A stretch of 64,000 nucleotides of DNA from positions 947,468-1,011,467 of the forward strand of contig JXCB02000023.1 in the NCBI GenBank assembly GCA_000828075.3, in the 5' to 3' direction. Source of the DNA: Tolypothrix campylonemoides VB511288 (GTDB taxonomy: Bacteria; Cyanobacteriota; Cyanobacteriia; Cyanobacteriales; Nostocaceae). Below the pieces are notes generated by a model that saw only the letters and a list, made by a program, of their open reading frames with translations, made no database searches and had not been told where the DNA came from. Shown here piece by piece: positions 1 to 7,426 of this stretch. The translations under genes and the position numbers were made by a program. The first letter of the stretch is position 1, and every line of letters starts with the position of its first letter.

Positions 1-2
1 AC

Positions 3-983
3 CTGGCATACGCCTGGATTGTCGTGGAAACAGTTGCAGGTAGAATTTCCCTAGGAGACATGACGATGTATCTTACCGTGTTCCGCCAAGGGCAATCTAC
101 ATTTTCCGGTGCCTTGACTTCCATCGGGGGAATGTACGAGGATAACCTGTATCTTTCCAACCTCTACGAGTTCTTAGAAGAGGAAGTGCCAAAACCCAAA
201 GGTAAAGCCACCAAAGGCATAATTCCTAAAGACGGAATTCGCTTTGAGAACGTATCATTTACTTATCCAGGAAGTTCGCAACCTGCATTGAAAAACATTT
301 CGCTACACCTAAAACCGGGAGAGAAATTAGCCATTGTGGGTGAAAATGGTTCTGGCAAAACTACGCTTATTAAGCTGCTTACCCGACTTTACACTCCAGA
401 TTCCGGATGTATTTTACTCGATGGTTTGGACTTGCAACAATGGGATGTAGATGTGCTGCGGCGACGCATCGGGGTGATTTTCCAAAACTTTGTCCGCTAC
501 CAGTTCACCGTTGGTGAGAATATCGGTGTGGGAGATGTGGAACGCATGGAAGACAAAGCCCGATGGCAAACTGCGGCTGAAAAAGGCATGGCGCTTCCTT
601 TTATTCAACATTTGCCGGAAAACTTTCAAACTCAGCTTGGTAAATGGTTCAAGGGGGGACAGGAACTTTCTGGAGGTCAGTGGCAGAAAATTGCTCTTGC
701 CCGTGCTTTTATGCGAACGAATGCAGATATTCTGGTTTTAGATGAACCAACATCAGCAATGGACGCCCAAGCAGAGTTTGACATTTTCAATCATTTTCGC
801 GCCCTGACCAAAAATCAGATGGTATTTCTCATTTCTCACCGTTTCTCTACAGTGCGGATGGCTGACAAAATTGTCGTTATCGAAGCTGGGGAAGTCGTGG
901 AACAGGGAACTCATCAGAACTTGTTGCAAGCAGGAGGGCGTTATGCAACTCTGTTTTCTTTGCAAGCGGCGGGGTATCAGTAG
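3..983 (+). CDS. ABC transporter ATP-binding/permease protein, C-terminal part (5' end outside window)
   Basis: The frame is open to the left edge, so this is the C-terminal part of a longer gene; the GTG at 24 is internal. The first ~50 residues look like the end of a transmembrane domain. An ATPase domain follows: Walker A GENGSGKTT near residue 106 (counted from the GTG), signature LSGGQ near 215, Walker B ILVLDEP near 236 and the H-loop SHR. The membrane-plus-ATPase arrangement on one chain is that of type-I ABC exporters (lipid, peptide or drug export at the inner membrane). The substrate cannot be read from this fragment. The nearest gene starts 130 bp downstream, across a heptamer repeat, so no operon is evident. 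Confidence 0.85.
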   Translation: MAYAWIVVETVAGRISLGDMTMYLTVFRQGQSTFSGALTSIGGMYEDNLYLSNLYEFLEEEVPKPKGKATKGIIPKDGIRFENVSFTYPGSSQPALKNISLHLKPGEKLAIVGENGSGKTTLIKLLTRLYTPDSGCILLDGLDLQQWDVDVLRRRIGVIFQNFVRYQFTVGENIGVGDVERMEDKARWQTAAEKGMALPFIQHLPENFQTQLGKWFKGGQELSGGQWQKIALARAFMRTNADILVLDEPTSAMDAQAEFDIFNHFRALTKNQMVFLISHRFSTVRMADKIVVIEAGEVVEQGTHQNLLQAGGRYATLFSLQAAGYQ

Positions 984-987
984 TGTA

Positions 988-1048
988 GGGGAGTGAGGGA
1001 GTGAGGGAGTGAGGGAGGGGGATGAGGGAGATGAGGGAGTGAGGGAGA
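988..1048. repeat. Short tandem heptamer-like repeat (GAGGGAGT type)
   Basis: Imperfect tandem units of GAGGGAGT/GAGGGAGA fill the gap just after the ABC gene. This is the short tandemly repeated repetitive (STRR) type of cyanobacterial intergenic DNA. No coding role is seen. Confidence 0.75.
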
Positions 1049-1113
1049 TAAGGAGTCTAAGTGATACTTGAGGCTTGACGTTTGACTCTTGACTAAAATT
1101 TGGAGTATGTGCG

Positions 1114-2682
1114 ATGAAATGGATATTTGACCCACCGATTTCTGTGAAAATCCAAAAGATGAAGGAACGGGTACGGTGGCGACATCCGAGTATTATCCAG
1201 CGTAGGATTGACCAAACCAGCATGGTTATAGATGATGGCAACTCGGATAATCCAGAATTCTCCTTTATAGTTATAGGTGATAGTGGCACTACAGAGCATC
1301 AGGGACACCATCCCCAACGACGAATTGCTGAATTGATGCTTGCTCATCGTGAGGAGTGCCGTTTTGTGCTTCACACGGGTGATGTGATTTATGTGGTGGG
1401 TTCTCATGAGTATTACCCGACCAACTTTATTGAACCTTACCGCGAGTTTCTTGTCGGTGGGGAAAATCCCAAAGGCATTTCCTACGATCGCATGGTGTTT
1501 AACCTGCCAATTCTACCAGTCCTTGGTAATCATGATTATTATGATGTGCCGTTGATGTATCGCTTGCTTGCTGGAAGCACACTACCACTGCGTCGTTTCT
1601 TCCGCTACAAAGATATAGAGATTGGTTGGCATGGTTCGTATCAAGGCGACGCCTATGCACGGGCATTTCTTGATTATATGGCGGCATTCGCCCCTAATGA
1701 ATTAGAACATCACCTAGACAACAATTACACCGCCAAAACTGACATAGGGCGGTGTTTGCGTTATCAACCCGGACGTTTTACCCGCTTACCTAACCGCTAT
1801 TACACTTTCCGTTACGGCGGGATTGACTTTTTCGCCCTCGACTCGAATACTTTTAACGCACCATTACCACTTCCAGCCACAAAAGAAGGAGAAGCCGAAC
1901 GCCGTGAATTGGTTCATCGTCAGCATGAGATAGAACAAGAGGAAATGCAAATTCTGGAAGCTTGCTCTCACCTCAACCCGGATATACCCGAACAAGCCGA
2001 ACAACTTGATGCCCTCAAAGCTAAGTTATACCAAATCGACGAGATAAAAATCGATATTGAAAAACAATTAGAATCTCATAAAGGGTCATCTGTAGATTTT
2101 GAACAACTTAACTGGCTCAAACAAAGACTCATTCAATCTTGGAATAGTAAAGAAGTACGCGGACGTATCATTTATTTTCATCATCCTCCTTACGTCACTG
2201 AGAAGACCAAATGGCGTCAAGCGCAAACCTTAGCAGTTCGTCGCCGTTTGCGTTGGGTTTTTGATGAAGTCGCAGACACCCTTGGTTCCCTGACTAAAGG
2301 GCGTCCGATAGTCGATTTGATTTTAAATGGTCACGCGCATTGTCTAGAACATCTCCGGACTGTGGACACCGGACACGCTGACTCTTTCATCAACTGGATT
2401 ATCTCTGGTGGTAGCGGTCATTACCCCCGGCGTCAGCGAAAGGAGGGGTCAGAATTGATGGAAACTTTTGAGGACAGTACAGATAATCCTAACCGCAAAG
2501 TTGCGGATTCGCTGCTCTTTATTGGTCGCAATGGTTACGATGAGCAAAAGCGACTACCGTATTCATTTGTACGAATTGATGTTAAGAATGGTAGTCCACC
2601 CAAGTTTATTGTGAGACCGTATGTAGCTGAACGGTTTCAGGGACAGTGGTGCGATCGCCAACTGGAACCGTTTGTCATTTGA
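1114..2682 (+). CDS. Calcineurin-like metallophosphoesterase
   Basis: A 522-residue protein with the full set of dinuclear metallophosphoesterase motifs in order: GDSG at 55-58, GDVIY near 89, GNHDYYD at 138-144, HHPPY in the second half and NGHAH near 405. It should hydrolyse a phosphoester using two metals held by these Asp/Asn/His residues; the substrate is unknown. A charged, probably helical insertion (about residues 255-340, Glu/Gln/Lys-rich) separates GNHD from HHPP, which makes it longer than simple members. No signal peptide is apparent, so a cytoplasmic site is likely. The ATG at 1114 has GGAG 10-14 bases upstream. Confidence 0.85.
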   Translation: MKWIFDPPISVKIQKMKERVRWRHPSIIQRRIDQTSMVIDDGNSDNPEFSFIVIGDSGTTEHQGHHPQRRIAELMLAHREECRFVLHTGDVIYVVGSHEYYPTNFIEPYREFLVGGENPKGISYDRMVFNLPILPVLGNHDYYDVPLMYRLLAGSTLPLRRFFRYKDIEIGWHGSYQGDAYARAFLDYMAAFAPNELEHHLDNNYTAKTDIGRCLRYQPGRFTRLPNRYYTFRYGGIDFFALDSNTFNAPLPLPATKEGEAERRELVHRQHEIEQEEMQILEACSHLNPDIPEQAEQLDALKAKLYQIDEIKIDIEKQLESHKGSSVDFEQLNWLKQRLIQSWNSKEVRGRIIYFHHPPYVTEKTKWRQAQTLAVRRRLRWVFDEVADTLGSLTKGRPIVDLILNGHAHCLEHLRTVDTGHADSFINWIISGGSGHYPRRQRKEGSELMETFEDSTDNPNRKVADSLLFIGRNGYDEQKRLPYSFVRIDVKNGSPPKFIVRPYVAERFQGQWCDRQLEPFVI

Positions 2683-2824
2683 ATTTTAAGGTATAACCCA
2701 GATTCCGCACCGTTGTCATGTCATATACCAAAAGCTGTGGGCAACCAAAGGGCGATCGCACTACTTAGAATTAGCATTTGTGACCCAGATTTGTTTTCAT
2801 TAGACAAGATTGCATCTCTTTGAT

Positions 2825-2860
2825 TCCATCTGTGTCCATCTGTGTCCATCTGTGGTTCAT
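2825..2860. repeat. Dispersed 'CCATCTGTGTCCATCTGTGG' repeat
   Basis: Three direct units of TCCATCTGTG lie between two convergent genes. The same family recurs near 5824, 25976 and 35950, where it often forms hairpins. This copy has only one arm. Confidence 0.7.
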
Positions 2861-2892
2861 TATTCTTTTTTTTGGAATGAATGCAAGAACGT

Positions 2893-3654
2893 CTATTCTT
2901 CATATATCATTTTTTTAGTCATGCCACCATCAATTACAAAATTCTGTCCAGTAATAAACTCTGCGGCATGAGAAATTAAATACTCAATCATAAAAGCGAC
3001 ATCCTCAGGCTTGCCAACTCGACCTACTGGATGCTGAAGATGGTCAATCTCTGTTAATTCTGCCTCGTTTCTTAAGGAAGACTTACGCCATTTACTCACA
3101 TCAATCCATCCCGGACTAATACAATTGACTCGAATGTCTGGTCCAAGGCTAATAGCTAAAGCATGGGTAAGAGCAATAATGCCTCCTTTTGAAGCGGCGT
3201 AGGCTTCTGTATTTTTCTCTGATTGAAACGCACGAGTTGAGGCAATGTTAATAATCGTTCCCTTCGATTGACGTAAGTAGGGAATGGCATACTTAGACAA
3301 CAAAAAACAGCCTGTTAAATTAGTTTGTATAACTTTGTGCCAATCTTCTAATAATAAATTTTCAATAGGGGCATTGTTTGGGTTAGAAATACCAGCATTG
3401 TTAATTAGTCCATCAATGCGTTGAAATTTCTCAATTGTGGTTTCAATACACTGCTGTGCAGAGTTTTCGAGAGAAACATTTGTTTCAATAAATAACAAAG
3501 ATTCTTCAAAGCGATCAAATTCTTGCAGGCATTCTTTTCCTGCTTCACTATCAATATCTGCTATCACCACCCGACTACCACAAGAAAGTAAATGCTGGCT
3601 AATACATTTGCCAATACCTTGTGCGCCACCCGTCACTATTATAGTTTTGTCCAT
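2893..3654 (-). CDS. Short-chain dehydrogenase/reductase (SDR)
   Basis: A 253-residue classical SDR. It has the Rossmann dinucleotide motif TGGAQGIGK (8-16), NNAG (85-88) and the catalytic YxxxK pair Y152/K156, and it ends with INPG-like and FVIDGG elements typical of the family. It should oxidise or reduce an alcohol/ketone with NAD(P)(H). An Asp after the second strand (IADID) suggests an NAD(H) preference. The substrate is not inferable. The gene is convergent with the phosphoesterase and stands alone. Confidence 0.88.
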   Translation of the reverse strand: MDKTIIVTGGAQGIGKCISQHLLSCGSRVVIADIDSEAGKECLQEFDRFEESLLFIETNVSLENSAQQCIETTIEKFQRIDGLINNAGISNPNNAPIENLLLEDWHKVIQTNLTGCFLLSKYAIPYLRQSKGTIINIASTRAFQSEKNTEAYAASKGGIIALTHALAISLGPDIRVNCISPGWIDVSKWRKSSLRNEAELTEIDHLQHPVGRVGKPEDVAFMIEYLISHAAEFITGQNFVIDGGMTKKMIYEE

Positions 3655-3781
3655 GAATATATAGCACTTCTCGTTTGAATTGCGCTATAAGTCATTAACC
3701 TGTAGCTGAGATAACATTCCACAGTTTGTAACCTATGGAGGACTAACAAGCCTACAAGGACTTATTAGAATCAGTCTAATG

Positions 3782-3887
3782 CTATAGCAACAGCCAAGGT
3801 GGTTAGGACATCAACAGATGATAAAACCTAGACACAAAAAGGCTTTTCACCCAGTCCCCAGTCCCCAGTTCCTAGTCCCCTGCTATA
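3782..3887 (+). mobile_element. MITE-like dispersed element, copy A
   Basis: This ~106-bp segment starts CTATAGCAACAGCC and ends CCCCTGCTATA, giving a short terminal inverted repeat (TATAGCA/TGCTATA). A close copy lies in reverse orientation at 56488-56586, including the internal GGACATCAACAGATGATAAA and a CCCAGTCCCCAGT heptamer tract. It has no coding capacity. The ATG of the next gene follows directly after its right end. Confidence 0.75.
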
Positions 3888-3888
3888 A

Positions 3889-4722
3889 ATGGAACCATTT
3901 ATGCGTATTCATCATCTCAATTGCGGCTGTATGTGCCCGATTGGTGGACCCCTATTCAATGGCTTTCGCGGTTTAACAGCTCACCTTGTCTGCCACTGCT
4001 TGCTCATTGAGACAAATCAGGGACTCGTTCTCATCGATACTGGCTTCGGTCAGCGCGATATCAAGGCACCCGACTCGCGCCTCAGCCCGTTCTTCATTCA
4101 TTTGAATGGCATCCAGTTTGAACAAAAATACACAGCGATCGCTCAGATCGAACAGCTTGGCTTTCATGCGCGTGACGTGCGCCATATCGTGCTTACTCAC
4201 CTCGATTTCGACCATGCCGGTGGTCTAGAGGATTTCCCGGAGGCGACTGTACACGTAATGCTCTCTGAGATTGAGGCTGCGAAGGAGCGGCGAGGCTTCA
4301 TCGGATCGCGGCGCTATCGTCCAGGACAGTGGGACGAGATCCAACACTGGAAGTACTACTCCGCTGGGGGCGAACCTTGGTTCGGCTTTGAGGCTGTGCG
4401 CGACCTCGAGGGACTACCACCAGAGATTCTCCTCATCCCCCTGGCAGGTCACACGCGCGGTCATGCCGGCATCGCTATTGAAACCCCCGAGGGTTGGCTC
4501 CTACATGCAGGCGACGCCTACTTTTATCGGCACGAGATGGGAACTACTAAACCGCGTTGTACACCCGGTCTGCTTGTCTACCAATGGCTGATGGAAGTGG
4601 ATCGCAAGGCTCGGGTGTACAATCAAGATCGCCTGCGCGCCTTATCGCTTGACCGCAGTAAAGACGTACGCCTCTTCTGTAGTCATGATGTGATCGAGTT
4701 CAAAGCGTTCACCGACCAGTAA
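3889..4722 (+). CDS. Metallo-beta-lactamase-fold hydrolase
   Basis: A 277-residue MBL-fold protein with the zinc motif THLDFDHAGG (HxxxDH, about 103-112), a later GHTRGHAG histidine region and HAGDAYF (bridging Asp). These predict a mono- or dinuclear zinc hydrolase resembling lactonase-type members, which are often annotated only as MBL-fold hydrolases. Translation may start at 3889, directly after the repeat element, or at the in-frame ATG 3901. Codons such as cgcgcc, gccggc and cgcgac make it look more GC-rich than its neighbours, suggesting acquisition by transfer (inference). The physiological substrate is unknown. Confidence 0.82.
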   Translation: MEPFMRIHHLNCGCMCPIGGPLFNGFRGLTAHLVCHCLLIETNQGLVLIDTGFGQRDIKAPDSRLSPFFIHLNGIQFEQKYTAIAQIEQLGFHARDVRHIVLTHLDFDHAGGLEDFPEATVHVMLSEIEAAKERRGFIGSRRYRPGQWDEIQHWKYYSAGGEPWFGFEAVRDLEGLPPEILLIPLAGHTRGHAGIAIETPEGWLLHAGDAYFYRHEMGTTKPRCTPGLLVYQWLMEVDRKARVYNQDRLRALSLDRSKDVRLFCSHDVIEFKAFTDQ

Positions 4723-4788
4723 GCGCCGGATGTGGTCAAAAGATGGACAATAAATAAAAGTTTTTCCTCTGTTTTCCCACGCCACTTC

Positions 4789-4908
4789 TCAACGGGGGAA
4801 CCCCCCTCCGGGTTCACCAGTCGCCTGGGTCGGGAAACCCTCCTGCATAGCGCTGGTTCACCGCACTCTTTGTGGCTCCCCTCTTGTAGGGGGAATCAGG
4901 GGGGTGGA
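4789..4908. repeat. GC-rich palindromic intergenic repeat
   Basis: A G/C-run-rich stretch contains CGGGGGAACCCCCC, CCGGGTTCACC and CCTGGGTCGGGAAACCC, with several short inverted repeats. It resembles the dispersed palindromic repeats common in filamentous cyanobacteria. The small reading frame across it has no protein-like features. Confidence 0.5.
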
Positions 4909-5012
4909 CACAGATAAATTATTTGTGTTGTCCTGTATGCGCTGCCTTAAACCGACTCCGGCGTCTACATCTATGGTTTCATGTAAGAGAAATAATTCTT
5001 GCAAAAGGTTTG

Positions 5013-5777
5013 ATGAAACCTAAACCAAAATATCATTTTTTCCCTTTCACCGTAATTATCCTACTGATACTATGCTGCTACTTGCTGGTTGACCCAATGA
5101 GTACGGCGATCGCCTCTTCCTCTTCTGCTACTGTTTACGAACAGAGGCTTATTCACAGTCCAGATGGTATTGGTAAATTTTACATGGGTCGAGAGATAGC
5201 CAAAGTGATGGGGCATACAGGAGCATTGTGGCTAGAACGACCAAGCCGAGAGACTGAAGAACAACCAAGCAAGCTGGTGAACGCCCTCAACCTCAAATCT
5301 AACGATGTTGTGGCAGATATTGGTGCTGGGACAGGCTACATGAGCTTTCGTATTGCTCCGCTCTTGACAAAGGGAAAAGTGTTGGCTGTGGATATTCAGC
5401 CAGAAATGTTGGATATTATTGAATTTTTGAAGAAAGAAAATAATATTACTAACGTTGAGCCTATCTTGGCAACCTTGACAAACCCTAATCTACCACCCAA
5501 AAGTGTTGACCTAGCTTTGATGGTAGATGCATATCACGAATTTGAGAATCCACGAGAGGTGATGGAAGGGATTTTTCGAGCGCTTAAACCAGGTGGTAGG
5601 GTAGCGTTGGTTGAGTATCGGGGTGAAAATCCTTTCATTATGATTAAACGACTGCACAAGATGAGTCAAAGACAAGCACAAAAAGAAATGCAAGCGGTTG
5701 GTTTAGTTTGGCGTGAAACCAAAAACTTGTTACCACAGCAGCATTTGATGGTTTTTGAGAAACCCCAAGCACCATAG
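5013..5777 (+). CDS. Class I SAM-dependent methyltransferase, N-terminally membrane-anchored or exported
   Basis: 254 residues from the ATG at 5013. The frame is open further upstream, but this start gives a clean N-terminus: MKPKPKYHF, then a hydrophobic segment (about 9-26) that could be a signal or anchor. The SAM-binding motif ADIGAGTGYM (101-110) and the AVDIQPEML strand-2 region follow, so it should transfer a methyl group from S-adenosylmethionine. The acceptor is unknown. Exported-looking methyltransferases of this kind are annotated in many bacteria without assigned substrates. Confidence 0.75.
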   Translation: MKPKPKYHFFPFTVIILLILCCYLLVDPMSTAIASSSSATVYEQRLIHSPDGIGKFYMGREIAKVMGHTGALWLERPSRETEEQPSKLVNALNLKSNDVVADIGAGTGYMSFRIAPLLTKGKVLAVDIQPEMLDIIEFLKKENNITNVEPILATLTNPNLPPKSVDLALMVDAYHEFENPREVMEGIFRALKPGGRVALVEYRGENPFIMIKRLHKMSQRQAQKEMQAVGLVWRETKNLLPQQHLMVFEKPQAP

Positions 5778-5823
5778 AACAAAATTCACCTATTGCAACC
5801 GCAGCCGATAGTTGATATATGCG

Positions 5824-5869
5824 GATGTCACAGATAATTATCTGCGTCCATCTGCGTTTATCTGCGGTT
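5824..5869. repeat. Diverged copy of the CATCTGTGG repeat family
   Basis: TCTGCGTCCATCTGCGTTTA and neighbouring units form a variant of the repeat seen at 2825, 25976 and 35950. It sits between convergent genes and could act as a transcription end. Confidence 0.55.
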
Positions 5870-5886
5870 AAAATCAGTTTTCATAG

Positions 5887-6177
5887 TTAAGAACCAGGTG
5901 GAATAAGGCTAGCACTTTTAGTGTTACTATCCCAAACTATCCAGCCGAATTGATTATCTAAATCAGTCGCATTATTTGTGACTTTAAAATTAATCTTTTC
6001 ACCGTTTCTAGTTTCAACAGAAAAGTCGGCGTTTTGAGCATATATCACCTTAAAACCTCTGTCTCGTAGGCAATACATCGCCCAAGCTTTTAATGATTGC
6101 TTGTATGGTTCGTGTGGAATTGGAGGCTTTTTAATCGCCTCTTCGATAACTTGAAATGTTTTCTCTAAATTAGTCAT
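5887..6177 (-). CDS. Small conserved-looking hypothetical protein
   Basis: 96 residues, soluble and mixed alpha/beta by composition, with no motif I can assign. Its sequence is protein-like: a charged helical N-terminus, then WAMYCLRDRGFKVIYA and a C-terminal beta-rich part. The start codon and first codons (ATGACTAAT) lie inside a TAGTCAT heptamer tract at 6171-6204, so the repeat supplies the translation start region. Function unknown. Confidence 0.5.
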   Translation of the reverse strand: MTNLEKTFQVIEEAIKKPPIPHEPYKQSLKAWAMYCLRDRGFKVIYAQNADFSVETRNGEKINFKVTNNATDLDNQFGWIVWDSNTKSASLIPPGS

Positions 6178-6204
6178 TAGTCATTAGTCATTAGTCATTA
6201 GTCA
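6171..6204. repeat. Tandem TAGTCAT heptamer repeat
   Basis: Almost five perfect tandem copies of TAGTCAT. The tract overlaps the start of the gene on the minus strand. Confidence 0.85.
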
Positions 6205-6228
6205 AGAGTTTTCCCGTTGTGTCCCTAC

Positions 6229-6702
6229 CTATTTTGGATCACAACGAATTTCAATCATAAAGCCATCGGGGTCGTAGAAGTACACGCCTCTACCAGTGGG
6301 ACGGGTGACTGGTCCGTGGGCGATCGCTATTTGATTTTCTCTTATAACTTCGACCGCTTGCTCAAACAATTCAGGAGCAATGTCAAACGCCAAGTGATAT
6401 GCTCTGGTAAAAGTACGTTCTGGGTTTGGGTCTGGCGGTGGTAAGTTTGGTTCCCAAAATAAATCGAGAATTGTCCCATCCGGAGTAACGAAATTAGCCA
6501 CTTTCCCCTGTGCTACTAAGTCCACAAGGGTTGCAGGAACTTCATCACCGATAAGTTCGTGCAAACCCAAAATATTGCCGTAGAAATGCCGAGAAGCTTG
6601 CATATCGTGGACGTTGAGGGCTATGTGATGCACTCGTCGTAGATCGCCCAGAGTCAAAGCACTTTTCAGGGATTGGGTACTTGGTAACATAGCGGAACTC
6701 AA
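6229..6702 (-). CDS. VOC (glyoxalase/dioxygenase superfamily) protein
   Basis: A 157-residue single VOC module. It shows HHIALNVHDM near the N-terminus, FYGNILGLHEL, an acidic LDLFWEP, RAYHLAFDI and the closing YFYDPDGFMIEIRC. These are the usual His/Glu/His/Glu metal positions of the paired beta-alpha-beta-beta-beta fold. It should bind a divalent metal and act as a lyase, dioxygenase or resistance-type enzyme; the exact reaction is not readable. An in-frame ATG four codons in (6690) is an equally plausible start. It is divergent from the Uma2 remnant that begins just beyond its 5' end. Confidence 0.82.
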   Translation of the reverse strand: MSSAMLPSTQSLKSALTLGDLRRVHHIALNVHDMQASRHFYGNILGLHELIGDEVPATLVDLVAQGKVANFVTPDGTILDLFWEPNLPPPDPNPERTFTRAYHLAFDIAPELFEQAVEVIRENQIAIAHGPVTRPTGRGVYFYDPDGFMIEIRCDPK

Positions 6703-6709
6703 TTAACTG

Positions 6710-7100
6710 ACTGAGGTAGCAGGTACAAACGTACGATGCCAAGACTCAATTAGTTTACCATCCAAGACTGAACTAGAACCAGACTTTAGTATTGTTAAAA
6801 AACGAGCAGATAATTACCTGTCTGGTCATTCTAAACCATCAGATATTCTGCTTGTCATTGAAATTGCAAACTCTAGCCTTCAGTTGACCAAGAAGATAAA
6901 TTACCCATCTATGCCGCAGCAGAAATTTGCGATTATTGGATATTCAATTTAATAAAAAATCATGGAGAAGCTTACAGTGAACCAATACAAGAATTACATG
7001 GTAATTGAGATGATAGAGCCAAACATCTTATGTTAGCCAATGAAACTTTTTTGCCTTTTTTCCTGATGTTTCACTAGATTTATGTAACTCCTTTCCCTAA
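6710..7100 (+). pseudogene. Decayed Uma2-family (DUF820) gene
   Basis: Three reading-frame pieces together spell a Uma2 protein. TELEPDFSIVKKR and DILLVIEIANSS are in one frame up to about 6883. DQEDKLPIYAAAEICDYWIF follows in the next frame, to a stop at 7006. FPDVSLDL is in a further frame, to a stop at 7098. A one-base deletion at about 6884 explains the first shift. The N-terminal ~70 residues are missing. Intact relatives lie at 45352 and 62434. This is a clear relic, not a functional gene. Confidence 0.72.
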
Positions 7101-7426
7101 ATTTCATGAGTTCATCAAGGAGCGATCGCAATATTTTACGCTGATTTATATCAGTAGAAATTAAAATAATAATAAAATAAAAATCAACATTTCCACAAAA
7201 ATCTAAATATTATTAATTAAACAATATACTCTTTTATCAATTTTACACATTCATTAATTAAGTATTTTTATCTACTTAAAAAAATTATAACTTCAGACGG
7301 ACTGCGTCATTTAGTAAGTATATCCTTAGAGCGGTTAACTTATTGTTTGTAATCGTTAAATTCGAGAATGAAAACAATCCACATCAAATGGGCGTCGAAC
7401 CTTTTTGATCTAAGGAGAACATTGAC
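7101..7426. other. AT-rich intergenic region upstream of the repeat-protein cluster
   Basis: No gene is seen. The stretch 7140-7300 is very A/T-rich, and a HIP1-like GCGATCGC lies near 7122. A strong ribosome-binding site AAGGAG (7412-7417) precedes the ATG at 7427. Promoters for the three-gene cluster are probably here, but no box is certain. Confidence 0.5.

Noticed and set aside
4732-4917. 61-codon frame through the GC-rich palindromic repeat
   Set aside because: Coincides with repeat DNA; translation is not protein-like.
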